Shown here piece by piece: positions 44,716 to 55,888 of a stretch of 64,000 nt of DNA (position 1 is its first letter; each line of letters begins with the position of its first letter). The stretch comes from Panorpa germanica (Eukaryota > Arthropoda > Insecta > Mecoptera > Panorpidae): assembly GCA_963678705.1 (NCBI GenBank), contig OY783204.1, forward strand, positions 4,220,334-4,284,333. Direction: 5' to 3'. The notes beneath the pieces are model-generated. The model saw only the letters and a list, made by a program, of their open reading frames with translations, ran no database searches and was not told the origin of the DNA. A program made the position numbers and the translations under genes.

Positions 44716-46320
44716 ATTCTAGGTAGATTATTTACGTTGATTTTTAATTCACTCGACTCGTATAGTCTCGACTAAAATACACCTTATATAAATTGAAGAA
44801 AATACGCAGATTTTACTTATTACTATTGTTGCGTACTATAAGCCTTAATAGACAGGACCAACGCACTTAGATATTTAGACAGATTTTAGCAATATGATAG
44901 TGTACAGTAGCTGATAAAAATCCCTTAGTGTGAATTACAAAAATTGTACACCCGTGACGGCGCCATGTTTTAAGTTGTTTTATTGGGGTGCAATAACAAT
45001 ATTGTGATCAGCTGATGGATTCTCATCGGTTCTGTAATTTTAGTTTTTTTTGTTAGACAGGTCAATTCATTGTAAATAATTTGTATCATTCTTAGTTTAA
45101 GGCTTGTACGAATAACATTTTAGTTTAGGTTTCTATTGTACTTGTGTTATTTTAATTCTCCACAACTATTATATTCGACAAACAAAGGCATTCTACCACT
45201 GTATAGTTGCTTGTAGTTTTTAATAAATCAATTTTTTAAACGAAAAACATTCACGTGGTTCTTTCACATAATTTCGGCGTACAACACATCGCAGTATTGT
45301 CAATCAGCGTGATACTATAAATCATCGTAGAAAATAATCGCGGTAAACAAATCGCTTGTTATAAACTATAATAATACTTGTTCATTATTGCGTGGATCGA
45401 AGCAAACATGTTGGATGTTTTTAATGTAAATGTTTTTCATTGAAAGTGTTCGCAAATTCAACACCGGTTTTATTGAATTATACTGTTTTAACACTGTTTA
45501 CATAATGTTTATAATTGTTCGCAAGAGAAAAGAAATTCTTATACATTGTTATCTACGGCCTCTTCCATTGTACATTGTTTTAAAGTTAAATTTATTTGTT
45601 AGTTTTAAGTTTTTAAAATTGGAGTTGTAATTATACGTTCATACTGTAAATGTTTAAAATATATTGTATTAAGCTGACATTCGTTATTTTTTTCATAAAT
45701 AATAAATCACTACTCCCAGATAGAGATTTATAAATTAAAAAATATATAATTAAATTAATTAATAAATTAATTTAATCAATTAATAAATTCGCGCTCGTAT
45801 AATTTCTTACGCAACGTTCTTCATAAAAAAACCACAAGTTTTTTTATAAAACTTAACAACAATACTGTAACGTTGTCAAGAGTCGATTCGCTGATGATCT
45901 TGGTACAACGTTCTTTTCAATTGGGTGTAAGCCAATTTGGACCGATTATTTAAATGAAACAGCACACTTCGTTTAACTTAATATCTTTCTACAAATTATA
46001 ATTACAACTACCAAGTTTTATGTCTTATAGCTCTGGTTAGAATTTTGATACAGAATTAAATTTAGTATTTTATTTTACTTGTTAAATCTAAAACAATGTA
46101 GTTTTGTTTATAACAGAAATGGAACGGGTTTTGTAAAGAATAAAGGAATGAAAATATTTGAAGGTCGTTCGACTAGATAAAGAAATGCGTATTCGAATTG
46201 GATTGAAATAAAAGGTTTTGGTTTGTGCGATGTCTTAAGGTGAGGGAATAGAGGGGAAATAACTGACAAGTACAATTATTTACATCAAACAATTTACAAT
46301 GATTTTTAACATATAAGATA
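44716..46320. other. Non-coding, probably BEL/Pao 3' untranslated region and LTR
   Basis: 1.6 kb with no coding frame, between the R1-like tail and the stop of the BEL/Pao pol frame on the minus strand. TGTTGCGTACTATAAG at 44829 looks like a retrotransposon LTR terminus (TGTTGC...), but there is no second LTR for comparison because the 5' side of the element is lost. The LTR boundaries are therefore unproven. Confidence 0.4.
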
Positions 46321-47886
46321 CTACTGTTGGATTTCGTCCATGGTCCCGGCGTTGGATTCGCTCGAATTCCAATTTGGCTGCTCGGGCAGGGGTGCTAGTT
46401 TTCTTACAGCCCTTTTAATTTGTCCTCCTTGGATGGCTATGACCGCGACCCGACCTTGATCGTCAGAGCCAACAATTGAATGAACAACACGACCTAGTAT
46501 CGATTGCAGAGGTGGAACGTTGTCTTCTTTGATGAGAACCAGCATTCCAGGTATGATGTTGGGTCCAGTGGCTCTTTTCCATTTTTGTCGTTGTTGTTGA
46601 TGGTTAACGTAGTCGGCTGACCAGCGTTTCCAATAGTGCTGCAGAAGCTGCTGAATAAAATGGAAGCGCAGTAAGTTGTTCATTTTAGTGTTTGTGTAAT
46701 CAACATCTGGGAGGGCTGTCAACAGTCTACCAACCAGGTAGTGTCCAGGTGTGATGGGACGAAGGTCTGAAGGATCGGTGGACATAGGGTATAATGGACG
46801 TGAATTTAGTTTGGCTTCAATTTGTACCAATACATTATAACACGTTAAATTTGAATTTTTCAAAACTCTCTTCATGTGCGTTTTCATCAGTGTTCTTAAT
46901 GATGAATACAAAGAAAATATATCGGTTTCTAATTTGGTATGAGTGCTGATAGTAGTACATTTACGCATGTCTGGTATATGATTTATTGTGAATTCGCTGG
47001 TAGGCCAAGCTTCTTCTACATTGTGTAGCCAAGAAGGCCCTGACCACCAAAGCGAATTCTCTATTAAGTTTTGAGGTTCTACACCTCGTGATACTAAATC
47101 TGTCGGATTTGAGTTAGAATTCACATGACGCCAATGATGATTGGAAGTCATGTTATATAGAATTTCTGATGTACGGTTTGACGCAAAGGTCTTTAAAGTG
47201 TTCGGAGTGTGTTGTAACCATGATAGTACTATGGTGGAGTCAGACCACAGATATATGTCTGATAGATTGATGGATAGTGTGTTGATAATTTTTGTTGACA
47301 GTTTAGTCAAGATGACGGCAGCGCACAGCTCAAGTATTGGAATGGTTATAGTTTTTAAAGGAGCGACCTTTGACTTTGCACACGATAGTGAAATTTTAAC
47401 GTTGCCGAGAACATTAGTGCTTCTTAGATATATGCAAGCTCCGTATGCTTTTTCGGAGGCATCACAAAATCTATGTAATTGCACGTTTACGTGGTTTATA
47501 ATTAATGAGTGACGAGGTATGTTTAAGTTGTTTATTAGGATTAGGCTATCAATGGTTGATTTCCAATCGTTATTGATTTCAGTTGGAACAGGGTCATCCC
47601 AATCCAGATGTTGAGTATACAACGTTTGCAATAAAATTTTGAAAACAATTATACATGGCGACAATAACCCGAGTGGATCAAATATTTTACTTGTAAATGA
47701 AAGAATATAATCAAGATTGGGATTCCACTCAACACCTAGTGTTCTAAGGTAATCAGAATCGCCCAATTCAACGTTGGAGCATGGCTCGCCGTTTTTATTT
47801 AATTCTTTGAGTAATTGTGGTGCATTTGAAACCCATTTTCGTAAAGTGAAACCTCCACTCTTTAAATGGAATCGATTTGAGCGCAC
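46321..47886 (-). pseudogene. BEL/Pao pol, RNase H to C-terminus, integrase core deleted
   Basis: On the minus strand: KSGGFTLRKWVSNAPQLLKE, then SKIFDPLGLLSPCIIVFKIL (the Pao connection), HRFCDASEKAYGACIYLRS (RNase H first Asp), LELCAAVILTKLS (Glu), LWSDSTIVLSWLQ (second Asp), and HVNSNSNPTDLVSRGVEPQN. It then goes directly to EAKLNSRPLYPMSTDPSDL and ITPGHYLVGRLLTALPD, the end of the integrase region, and a C-terminal beta-barrel-like GPNIIPGMLVLIKEDNVPP. The integrase zinc-binding and DDE core residues (normally about 250 residues) are missing between about 46960 and 46870. One frame break near 47870 separates it from RT. Confidence 0.8.
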
Positions 47887-50006
47887 GTATTTGACAAGTT
47901 GTTAATAGTATCGGATCCCGTCAAGAGATCGTCCACATAAAAATCCTCTAAAATGGCCTTGGAAGCGCTAGGATTTGATATTTCATTATCGTACCCAAGT
48001 TGACACAAACTTCTTATAGCCAGAAAGGAAGCTGAAGCAGTGCCGTAGGTGACAGTGTTTAACCAATACGATAATAAAGGGTCTTTGGGGCTGAATCTCC
48101 AAAGTATTTGTTGAAGGTCTCTTTGGGATTCGTGAACTAGCACTTGCCGGTACATCATTGCGATGTCGGCGCCTACAACGTATGTGAATTGTCTAAATCT
48201 TAATAAAATGGATACCAAATCATTTTGTATCGTAGGTCCGACTGCTTGCAATTTATTGAGGGAATATCCGGAGGTGGTTTTCATAGAACCATCAAATACT
48301 ACCCCCAATTTGGTGGTAGTGCTAGTAGGTTTTAACACCCCGTGATGGGGTAAAAAATAGGATTGTGAAGTGGTGTTCTGGTTATTGTTTAAGTACTCCT
48401 TCATAAAAATGAAATATAACTCATTTAATTGTGGGTTAATCTGAAGTTTTTTCTCCAGTGAATAAAATCGTTTCATAGCCATTTTCTTTGATTCACCGAG
48501 TAAATGAATGGGTTCTTGAAATGGTATTTTGCAAATAAAACGGCCATATTGATTTTGACAGGTAGTCTTTTTAAAGTGAGTTTCACATGCAATCTCCTCC
48601 TCTGATTGTGATGTTACGTTATTAACTGATTCTAACTCCCAAAATAATTTTAATTGATTTTGAATTTCTTGCTGTTGAGAAAAGTAACAGTGTCGTTGCC
48701 CGCTGCTTTTGTTACAGTAAGAACCTGTGACAATCCAGCCCAGGGTGGTCTTTTGAATCGTGGGTTTGTTCTTTCCCAAGCTCATGCGCCCGACACGCAG
48801 CAAATCCCAAAATATATCCGCGCCTAGTAATAAATCAATTTTTTCAGATTTGTGGAATAATGGATCAGCTAAACTAACGTTTTTCGGTATAGTAATGTCG
48901 GTAAGATCTTGATTTGTTGAAGGAATGTTTCCGGTGATTTTCTTTAAAATGAGGCAGTGTAATTTTGTTGCAAAATGAGTGTGCACGGATTTTATATTTA
49001 TTGTTAGTGATTTAGTAATTTGAGTTTTTGCACTGCTTATACCCAGAACTGATATGTTACTTTTGTTAGGTGGTATTTTTAATTTCCTTGCGAGCGATTC
49101 CGATATAAAACTACTCTGACTACCACTATCAAGTAAAGCTCTAGCAGTACACAGCTTATTATTGGCGTCAACTACTTGCACAACAGCTGTTGATAACAAA
49201 ACAGGGTTATGGTTACTTAGCCGGCTGGTGCTTGATAATGTAATGTTGGGGTCAGTTGTTGAATCAAAATCAGCATCCTGTTGCTGATGCAAAATAGTGT
49301 GGTGTTTTTTATCACAAAGCCGACAGCGAAAAATAGAGGAGCATTCATTCTTTGTGTGTCCAGTCCTTAAGCAATTGAAACATAATTGCCTTTCACTTAT
49401 TTCTGCGTATCGATTTGAGATAGATAATTTTAATAGATCAGGGCATTTAAAAGTTTGGTGGTCGTTTTTACAGATAGAACATTTTCGCGCTTGACTGGCT
49501 ACAAAAGTTTGCCTTGTATTTACACCTGACAGTCCTTTCATATTGCCTGACATGGTTTCAAGCAATGTAGCTCTGTCAGATAAAAAGTTTAGTAGTGAGG
49601 TGAAGGTCGGATTGTCTATTGCGGCTTCGGGTGACTTGTGCCATTCAGTCTGAGTAATTTTGTCTAATTTGTTTAGTGCAATATAATTTATAAGGGTATC
49701 AAAAAGCATTTCTTGAGGAATTAGAGTTTGTAAAGCTCTAATGTGCTTTGTGAGACTGTCCGTTAGGTTTCTTAGCTTTGAGCTTGATTGATAACTGATT
49801 GCTGGCGTTTCCATAAAGGACTTGAGGTGGTGTATTGTTATTAATTTCTTATTTTCAAATCGCCTGACCAACATTTGCCAAGCAATTTCGTAATTTGACG
49901 GAATAAGTTGCAAGGAATAGAGCACCGATGCTGCATCGCCCTTTAAAGAATTCTTCAAGTGGTGGAATTTTTTCATTATATCAAAAAGTAAAAGTTCCTT
50001 ATTCAC
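47862..50006 (-). pseudogene. BEL/Pao gag-protease-RT, 5'-truncated
   Basis: Minus strand, 714 codons. Gag (DUF1759-like): FHHLKNSLKGDAASVLYSLQ, then IAWQMLVRRFENKKLI. Knuckles around residues 175-240: CSICKNDHQTFKC, CFNCLRTGHTKNEC and CRLCDKKHHTILH. The aspartic protease ARALLDSGSQSSFIS is near residue 290, with the DUF1758-type context. RT: YFLPHHGVLKPTSTTTKLGV, VVGADIAMMYRQVLVHESQ and a catalytic FYVDDLLTGSD block near the end. The first codons of this frame lie inside the Tigger terminal repeat, and the true start of gag with its 5' LTR is missing. Frame is otherwise continuous. Confidence 0.85.
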
Positions 50007-52211
50007 GGTTTCTTTATTCGCGTTTTCATTATTCGCGGGTAAAAAAATTGCAACCCAGTTTCTGTATTCGCGGCTAAAAATTTCACTATTCGCGGATGCA
50101 ATCGGTACCTAAACAGAAACGGATTCGGTTTCGTTTAAAGTGTCGCCGTTCTTTGAGTACTGCCGGCACGCGCCGCATCGGCGTTTACAAAGGACGTAAC
50201 CGAGTGCCTTACTGCGACTAAATAAAAGCCATTCTTGAATGCCACCGTCACTATTTTGCTTTGTCTTTTGATAAACGCCTCCTTTGGCACGATTGGTGTT
50301 GTATATGTAGTTTCAACTCGTCATTTGATGCAAATATTTTCAATGAGTAACACGCGACTTCTTCTTTGTAATTAATTTAAAATTTCGAGTGGAAAAAGAA
50401 AAAATGGCTCCGAAGAGGAAGAAGGTAGTGTTGCCACTTAAAGTAAAAAAAACAAATGCTTGACCGTTTACGCCTTGGCGAGTCATTTGCATCCGTAGCA
50501 CGCTTTTTCGATGTTAATGAATCAACTGTACGATCAATCAAGAAGTCCGAAGAAAAAATAAGGAATTCCATAGCCTCCACCTCACTATCAGCCAAAATTG
50601 TTCGTGATCCAGCAATTGAAAAAATGGAAGCTGCCTTGTCATTGTGGATTGAAGACCGTAACCAGAAAAGAGTGCCATTAAATGGCCCTTTGATCCGCGA
50701 CAAAGCAATGCGTCTTTACGCACATTTTAAAGAACCTGGTGAGGAACACACAGAGGGACGGTTTCAAGCTTCGGAGGGATGGTTCAATAAATTCAAGATG
50801 CGACAGTCATTGCATAACATTAAAATTGTTGGAGAAGCTGCATCCGCAGACACCGCCGCAGCAGAAAAATATCCAGATGAATTTTTAAAGTTAATTAATG
50901 ATGGTGGATACAAACCTGAACAAGTCTTTAATGCAGATGAGACAGCCTTATTTTGGAAAAGAATGCCAAGCAAAACTTTCATTTCCAAAAGTGAGAAATC
51001 CGCCCCCGGCTTTAAGGCAGCAAAAGATAGGATAACACTGCTGCTCTGTTCTAACGCATCTGGAGATTGTCTTATAAAGCCACTGATGCTTTACAGATCT
51101 TTAAATCCTCGTGCTTTAAAAAACCAAAACAAGGACCTCCTGCCAGTGTTTTGGCGTGCGAATAAAAAAGCGTGGGTTACAAGTGCAGTTTTCTGTGACT
51201 GGTTCCGTAATTGTTTTGTTCCTGAAGTTGAAAATTATTTGAAAAAAAGTAATTTGGACTTTAAGGCCGTTCTAGCTTTGGACAATGCTCCTGGTCACCC
51301 TCGTGAGCTTGAAACTATGCATCCAAATATAAAGGTGATATTTTTGCCCCCTAACACGACAGCTTTACTCCAACCCATGGACCAAGGAATAATCCAAGCC
51401 TTTAAGCTTTATTACATCAGACGAACATTTAAAATCATAATGGACACCATGGAATCTAATCCCGATATGAATGTCATACAGTGCTGGAAATTTTTTGACA
51501 TAGCAAAATGTATTGTTAACATAAAAGAATCGTTGGATGAACTGAAGCCAAGCACATTGAAATCATGCTGGAAAAAACTGTGGCCTACTTTAATTGCCGG
51601 AAATGATGATGAATCTGAGCAAATTCAATCTTTAACTGAAAATGTTGTTCACGTTGCAAATGGAATAGTACGAGATGGCTTCGAACAGATAGAACCAAGT
51701 GACATCCAAGAGTTGTTTGATTCGCAGGATGAGTTGACCGAAACCGACTTAGAGGAAATGTTAACTCCACATTCCACTGAAGAAGAGCCTTCAGCAACCA
51801 CTGAAAAGGTGACTTTTAACTTAAAAAATCTGAGTGAAGGTTTACGTAGGGCAAATGATCTTTGTGATTTCTTCGTGAATATTGATCCATCTATGGAAAG
51901 GAGCCTTATTTTTAAACAGCAAATTATTGATGCTACAGCTCAATATCAATCAGAATTTAATGACCTCTTAAAAGCAGCAAAGCAAGAAAAAATTACTAAA
52001 TTCTTTAAACCCTTGCCTAAATCTGACGAAAATGATTTATTTTAATTTAGAATTTAGCAATAAATTTATATTATTTTCATACATATTGGTTTCATTTTGG
52101 TACCTTGGAACGTATCCCCTATAATTCCATACTAATTACCATTCCATATTCGCGGTTTCTGTATTCGCGGCATATTTACGGACCGTATACCCCGCGAATA
52201 AGGAGCTTTTA
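49988..52211 (+). mobile_element. Tigger-like (pogo family) DNA transposon
   Basis: Left end GTAAAAGTTCCTTATTCACGG (49987 on); right end CCGCGAATAAGGAGCTTTTAC (to about 52211): inverted terminal repeats of some 20 bp with a few mismatches. Subterminal TATTCGCGG-type repeats occur near 50021, 50036, 50067, 50091 and again near 52147, 52161 and (inverted) 52192. They are probable binding sites of the CENP-B-type domain. Exact termini and the TA target duplication cannot be fixed because the two flanks belong to different elements (BEL/Pao on the left, LINE on the right). Confidence 0.75.
50404..52045 (+). pseudogene. Tigger-like transposase, single N-terminal frameshift
   Basis: MAPKRKKVVLPLKVKKTNA starts at 50404 and meets a TGA. 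Shifted by one base, the frame at 50456-52045 (529 codons) begins MLDRLRLGESFASVARFFDV with NESTVRSIKKSEEKI, the first helix-turn-helix of a CENP-B-type domain. The second follows (SEGWFNKFKMRQSLHNIKIV). The DDE core is complete: FNADETALFWKRMPSKT, VLALDNAPGHP, and LLQPMDQGIIQAFK about 32 residues later. The tail is acidic and ends KFFKPLPKS. Length and motifs match Tigger transposases; only the N-terminal frameshift stands against function. Translation from 50456 would still include most of the DNA-binding domain. Confidence 0.85.
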
Positions 52212-53393
52212 CAGATATTAAGTGACAATTTCTTCATCAAAATAATCCAAAGTAAGTACCAAAATATCATATCTAGAATAGAAGAACTTCAAAATGTATA
52301 CTTTAAGCCATATTGGATAAACAAGAACCAACCTCTTCTTTTAATAAGCTACAATCACTACAAAAATATACCTATAGAAAGTTTTGAGATCATGCCCTAC
52401 TTTAAATCTTCATATGAACTAAAAACTATTAAAATAGATACCGAAATTAAATATTTCAACAAGAAAGACAACAACACTATTATATATCAACGATATATGA
52501 ATTTTATATGCACTGAAAACATAAAATGGGACATATGGTATACAGATGGTTCCGTAAATTGTAAATCAAAAAAAGGAGGTGCGGGCTTATATAACTCTAC
52601 AACAAACAAGCAATATAAGTTTAAGTTAAATAATATATCAAGTTCATTCAATGCTGAACACATAGCTATATTGAAGACAATGAGGATAATTAAAAACACT
52701 AAAGAGTCTAACATATTAAAAGTAACAGATGCATATAGTGTATTAGCAGCTATAAATAATAACAACTTCAAAAACAATAATAATAATAAAATTTGTAAAA
52801 TAAAAGCAATATATTGTAAACTGAAAAAGAGTGGTGTGAACATAAAATTTTTATGGGTACCAGGTCATTCTAGAATTTTAGGCAATGAAACTGCAGATAA
52901 GTTAGCAAAAGAAGCATGTACTGACGGTAAATTAATAGATATAAAATCTTCCTTAAATGAAATGAAAATTATTATCAAGGAAAAGGCATATATAGACTGG
53001 CAAATAATATACGAAGAGGCAAGTCAAACCACAGGCAAAGCATTCTACCTTTTCAACAATAAAATTAAAGATTACATGTGGATCAATAAAAATGTATCTA
53101 GAAAATTCATTTATACAATATGCCGACTAAGATCAGGTCATTGTAAAGTCCCATCACATCTAGCAAAAATAAAAATAATACAATATTCTAATTGCATCTG
53201 TGGAGAGGAAGGTACTATAGACCACATGGTACTAGGATGTAAATTAAAAAAACTGGAAGTCGACCACTTATGGAGTAATTTATGTAAACATACCATGATG
53301 CCAGTAAACGTATTAAGTCTAATATATGATATAAATAGTGCCACTACAAAATGTGTGATTGAGTTTATAATTGTCAATAAAATTGACATATAA
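52212..53393 (+). pseudogene. I-like LINE ORF2, piece 4 (connection, RNase H, C-terminal Cys/His)
   Basis: Open from 52212 without an ATG requirement: QILSDNFFIKIIQSKYQNII connects naturally to the PPLKIRM end at 36546, in phase. RNase H: IWYTDGSVNCKSKKGGAGLY (Asp), SSSFNAEHIAILKTMRII (Glu), LKVTDAYSVLAAINN (Asp) and FLWVPGHSRILGNETADKLA (His/Asp). The C-terminal cluster is ICRLRSGHCKVPSH, then SNCICGEEGTIDHMVLGC, the usual CCHC end of I-like ORF2. No stops. Presence of RNase H supports the I-superfamily call. Confidence 0.88.
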
Positions 53394-53512
53394 CATGTAT
53401 AGTGAATCTTCAAAGAACTTTAACTTAGATTAATTAATACTAAAGATTAGTACTTAAGATACTAGATTAGTTAATACTAAAGATCAGTACTTGGAAAAAA
53501 CGAAAATACGGA
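53394..53512 (+). other. I-like LINE 3' end with short repeats
   Basis: Contains TTAATACTAAAGAT(T/C)AGTACTT twice (about 53436 and 53473). The boundary with the next LINE fragment is not marked by a clear poly-A or target duplication. Confidence 0.5.
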
Positions 53513-54010
53513 AAAATTGATTATTTTATAACACAATTTCTCGGAGGACATGGATGCTTTGGCAGTTACTTGAAGAGATTCAAAAAGAGAAAGTCCGACA
53601 AATGTTGGTACTGTGAACATGTCGATACACCAGAACATTCGTTCTTCTATTTTGGCCGATGGCCGATGGAAAGGGAAGAAGTAAGGACGATAACGGGAAC
53701 CACACTGACCGTAGATAATAATGTTAATATTATGGTAGAAAAGGAAGAGTATTGGAGTGCGGTTCGAGTCTTCGTCACGAAAATTCTAAAAATCAAAGAA
53801 GTGGACGTCAACACAGCAACGTAACCGGAACTCGAGTATCAAGATCCAGTCTGAAGGAATGCTATTGCGATACCAAATTGTGGTCTAGATGAAGAGAGGA
53901 GGAGTTTTAGTTGGTAGGCGCTTTTCCAGGGAGGGTGAATCCAACACGTCCCAACGGGCTGTCAGACGACAGTCTTATGGAAGATTTCTTCTCCTCACAA
54001 AAAAAAAATA
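53513..54010 (+). pseudogene. R1-like LINE fragment 2 (C-terminus and 3' UTR)
   Basis: Reads FGSYLKRFKKRKSDKCWYCE and HVDTPEHSFFYFGRWPMERE, the C-terminal CCHC cluster of R1-like ORF2 (C-x2-C...H...), then TITGTTLTVDNNVNIMVEK and EEYWSAVRVFVTKILKIKEV, a stop, and about 180 bp of 3' UTR. The A run at 53999-54008 is followed by TAATATAAATATATAT. The last 340 bp are nearly identical to 44370-44715. Confidence 0.75.

Positions 54011-54045
<35 letters not shown>
54011..54045. repeat. TA microsatellite, left half
   Basis: Mostly (TA)n after the R1-like poly-A. The gypsy element inserted in it; the right half is at 59539-59581. Confidence 0.9.
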
Positions 54046-54049
<4 letters not shown>

Positions 54050-54834
54050 GGATATAATTTAAGATTAGATATAATTAGTTTGTAAGAAATAATAATTATA
54101 AAGTACTCTGTCAAATAGGTTAGGAACTTTGCTAATATTAGGATATATTTAAATGTTACTAGCGCTGCTTTGAAACAACTTGTAGACCCCTCTAAGCCGT
54201 TCGCTTACAGCATGTACAGCGAGTGTCTAAGAGAACAGGTCACAAAGCGTTCGCTAACTATTGAATGTTGGAGTGGTTGTTAAAAAAATGGCTGATACGT
54301 AGATTTACACAGTGTGTATGGCGTCATTGGTAAATTCAGAAAAATGTGTGTTAACTAGTTGTTAATGGCATTGAGAATTATAATCAGTTTAACTATATTG
54401 CTAGGTGTAATATTAGTTATTGTTTAGACGTTAATAGTGTAGTTTGTGCATAAAAGTATAGTGTTAAATGTTAGGTTATTTTTATCATTATAAACGTTGT
54501 GAATGAAAACTATGTACTATTTATACTACGCATTACTTTGTGATATGCAATCATTGAAAGGTCTTCAAACCTAAGCATTGCATATAATCTAGTGATAATA
54601 TTATTGTGAACTATTTTGATATATTAGCATTTTTGTAATATAACTGTTTTCTTTGAGAAATAATTAAATGAACTATTATTAAACAAAAGTTATGTGTTAA
54701 CTTTATTTTTAATAAGCTAAATTGTAATGGGGGCTCAACTTAAGGATTGAAATAAGATCAAAACAGCTATAGGGTGTAAGGTAGACCCACAATTGTAAAC
54801 GTCAACAAGGATAGGATTATTTGTCACCCCCACA
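54046..54834 (+). repeat. Gypsy 5' LTR
   Basis: 789 bp, nearly identical to 58752-59538. Differences include TACTCTGTC versus TACTGTC near 54096. Confidence 0.93.
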
Positions 54835-54836
54835 CT

Positions 54837-54854
54837 TGGGGACTCAACCGGGAT
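54837..54854 (+). promoter_or_regulatory. Gypsy primer-binding site
   Basis: TGGGGACTCAACCGGGAT two bases after the 5' LTR. TGG pairs with a tRNA CCA end, and the rest resembles an acceptor/T-arm complement. I do not assign the tRNA. CTCAACCGGGAT also occurs within the solo LTR at 24985. Confidence 0.7.
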
Positions 54855-55035
54855 AAAGGGAAAACCAAGTGTATTCAGTCAAGAATATTCTTAACCTTTG
54901 AACCAGAACTATTGACCAACGGCTAAAGGGAAAACCAAGTGTATTCAGTCAAGAATATTCTTAACCTTTGAACCAGAACTATTGACCAACGGATAAGGAA
55001 ACCTAGTTTATTCAGTCAAGAATACTCTTAACTTC
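54855..55035 (+). repeat. 70-bp tandem repeat in the gypsy leader
   Basis: Two nearly perfect 70-bp units (starting AAAGGGAAAACCAAGTGTAT at 54855 and 54925) and a partial third to about 55032. It lies between the primer site and gag, where packaging signals usually are. Confidence 0.85.
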
Positions 55036-55101
55036 CAGGTGCGTACAATTTACTCGTTAAAGTAATTGCACTTCAATCTGTTAGCAGTGATAAATATAAT
55101 A

Positions 55102-55888
55102 ATGATGGAGGAATTAAACAACTTGTCAGTAGCAGAATTACGTCAAGAACTTAGCTTCGTTGGACTAAGTCAGCGTGGATATCGTGCTGAATTATTAACG
55201 AGAATGAACTCGTATAATAGCAAAGTTGGAGAACAGAATAGCAGGTCTGTAAACAATGAAACAGTCAATAAAACTAATTATACGTTTTTAGATTTAGAAT
55301 TGGCTTTACCTAAATATGATGGACTTAAAAATGTCAAATTATGGATCAAACCAGGCGGAAATAGATACAAAATACAGATATTTGTATGCCAGGAGATTGT
55401 TAACTGATACCGCAAAACAATTTGTCAATTTTGAAACCAGGATAATAAACTGGGATACATTTAAATCGTATTTGATTGAAGAGTTCGATACGAGTTTAAA
55501 TAGTGCACAAGTGCACAAAATGCTTCAACAAAGGTTGAAGAAACCAGAGGAAACTTTTCGTCAATATGTTTATGATATTTTAGACATAGCTCGACAAGCA
55601 GATGTCGAAGAAGCAGCTATTATAGATTATATCATAGCAGGTATTCGTGACAGTACAGCTAATAAAGTAATACTGTATGGAGCTGAAAATATTGCACAAC
55701 TTAGACGTAAGCTTGAACAATATGAAAAAATGAAAATGGATAGTCAGGACTATGATAGGAGATCAAGGTCAGGTACCAAAACAAAAACTGAGACAACAGG
55801 TGAGAAGATTAAATGTTTTAATTGTGGTTCGTTATCACACTCATCTAAAGTGTGTCCAGTCAAACTCTCGAGTAAATTCTTTAGGTAA
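55102..55888 (+). pseudogene. Gypsy gag with SAP-like N-terminus and CCHC knuckle, frameshifted
   Basis: From ATG at 55102 the first residues MMEELNNLSVAELRQELSFV then GLSQRGYRAELLTRM fit a SAP motif (two short helices, G-x-K/R-x-E-L). The capsid-like part starts FLDLELALPKYDGLKNVKLW. A 1-nt frameshift near 55340-55350 moves the frame to 55316-55888: YLYARRLLTDTAKQFVNF, FRQYVYDILDIARQADV, then a knuckle CFNCGSLSHSSKVC and a stop soon after. The protease expected next is missing. Confidence 0.75.

Noticed and set aside
44716-46320. A defined BEL/Pao LTR
   Set aside because: TG and CA ends can be picked, but with one LTR only and no flanking duplication no boundary can be justified.
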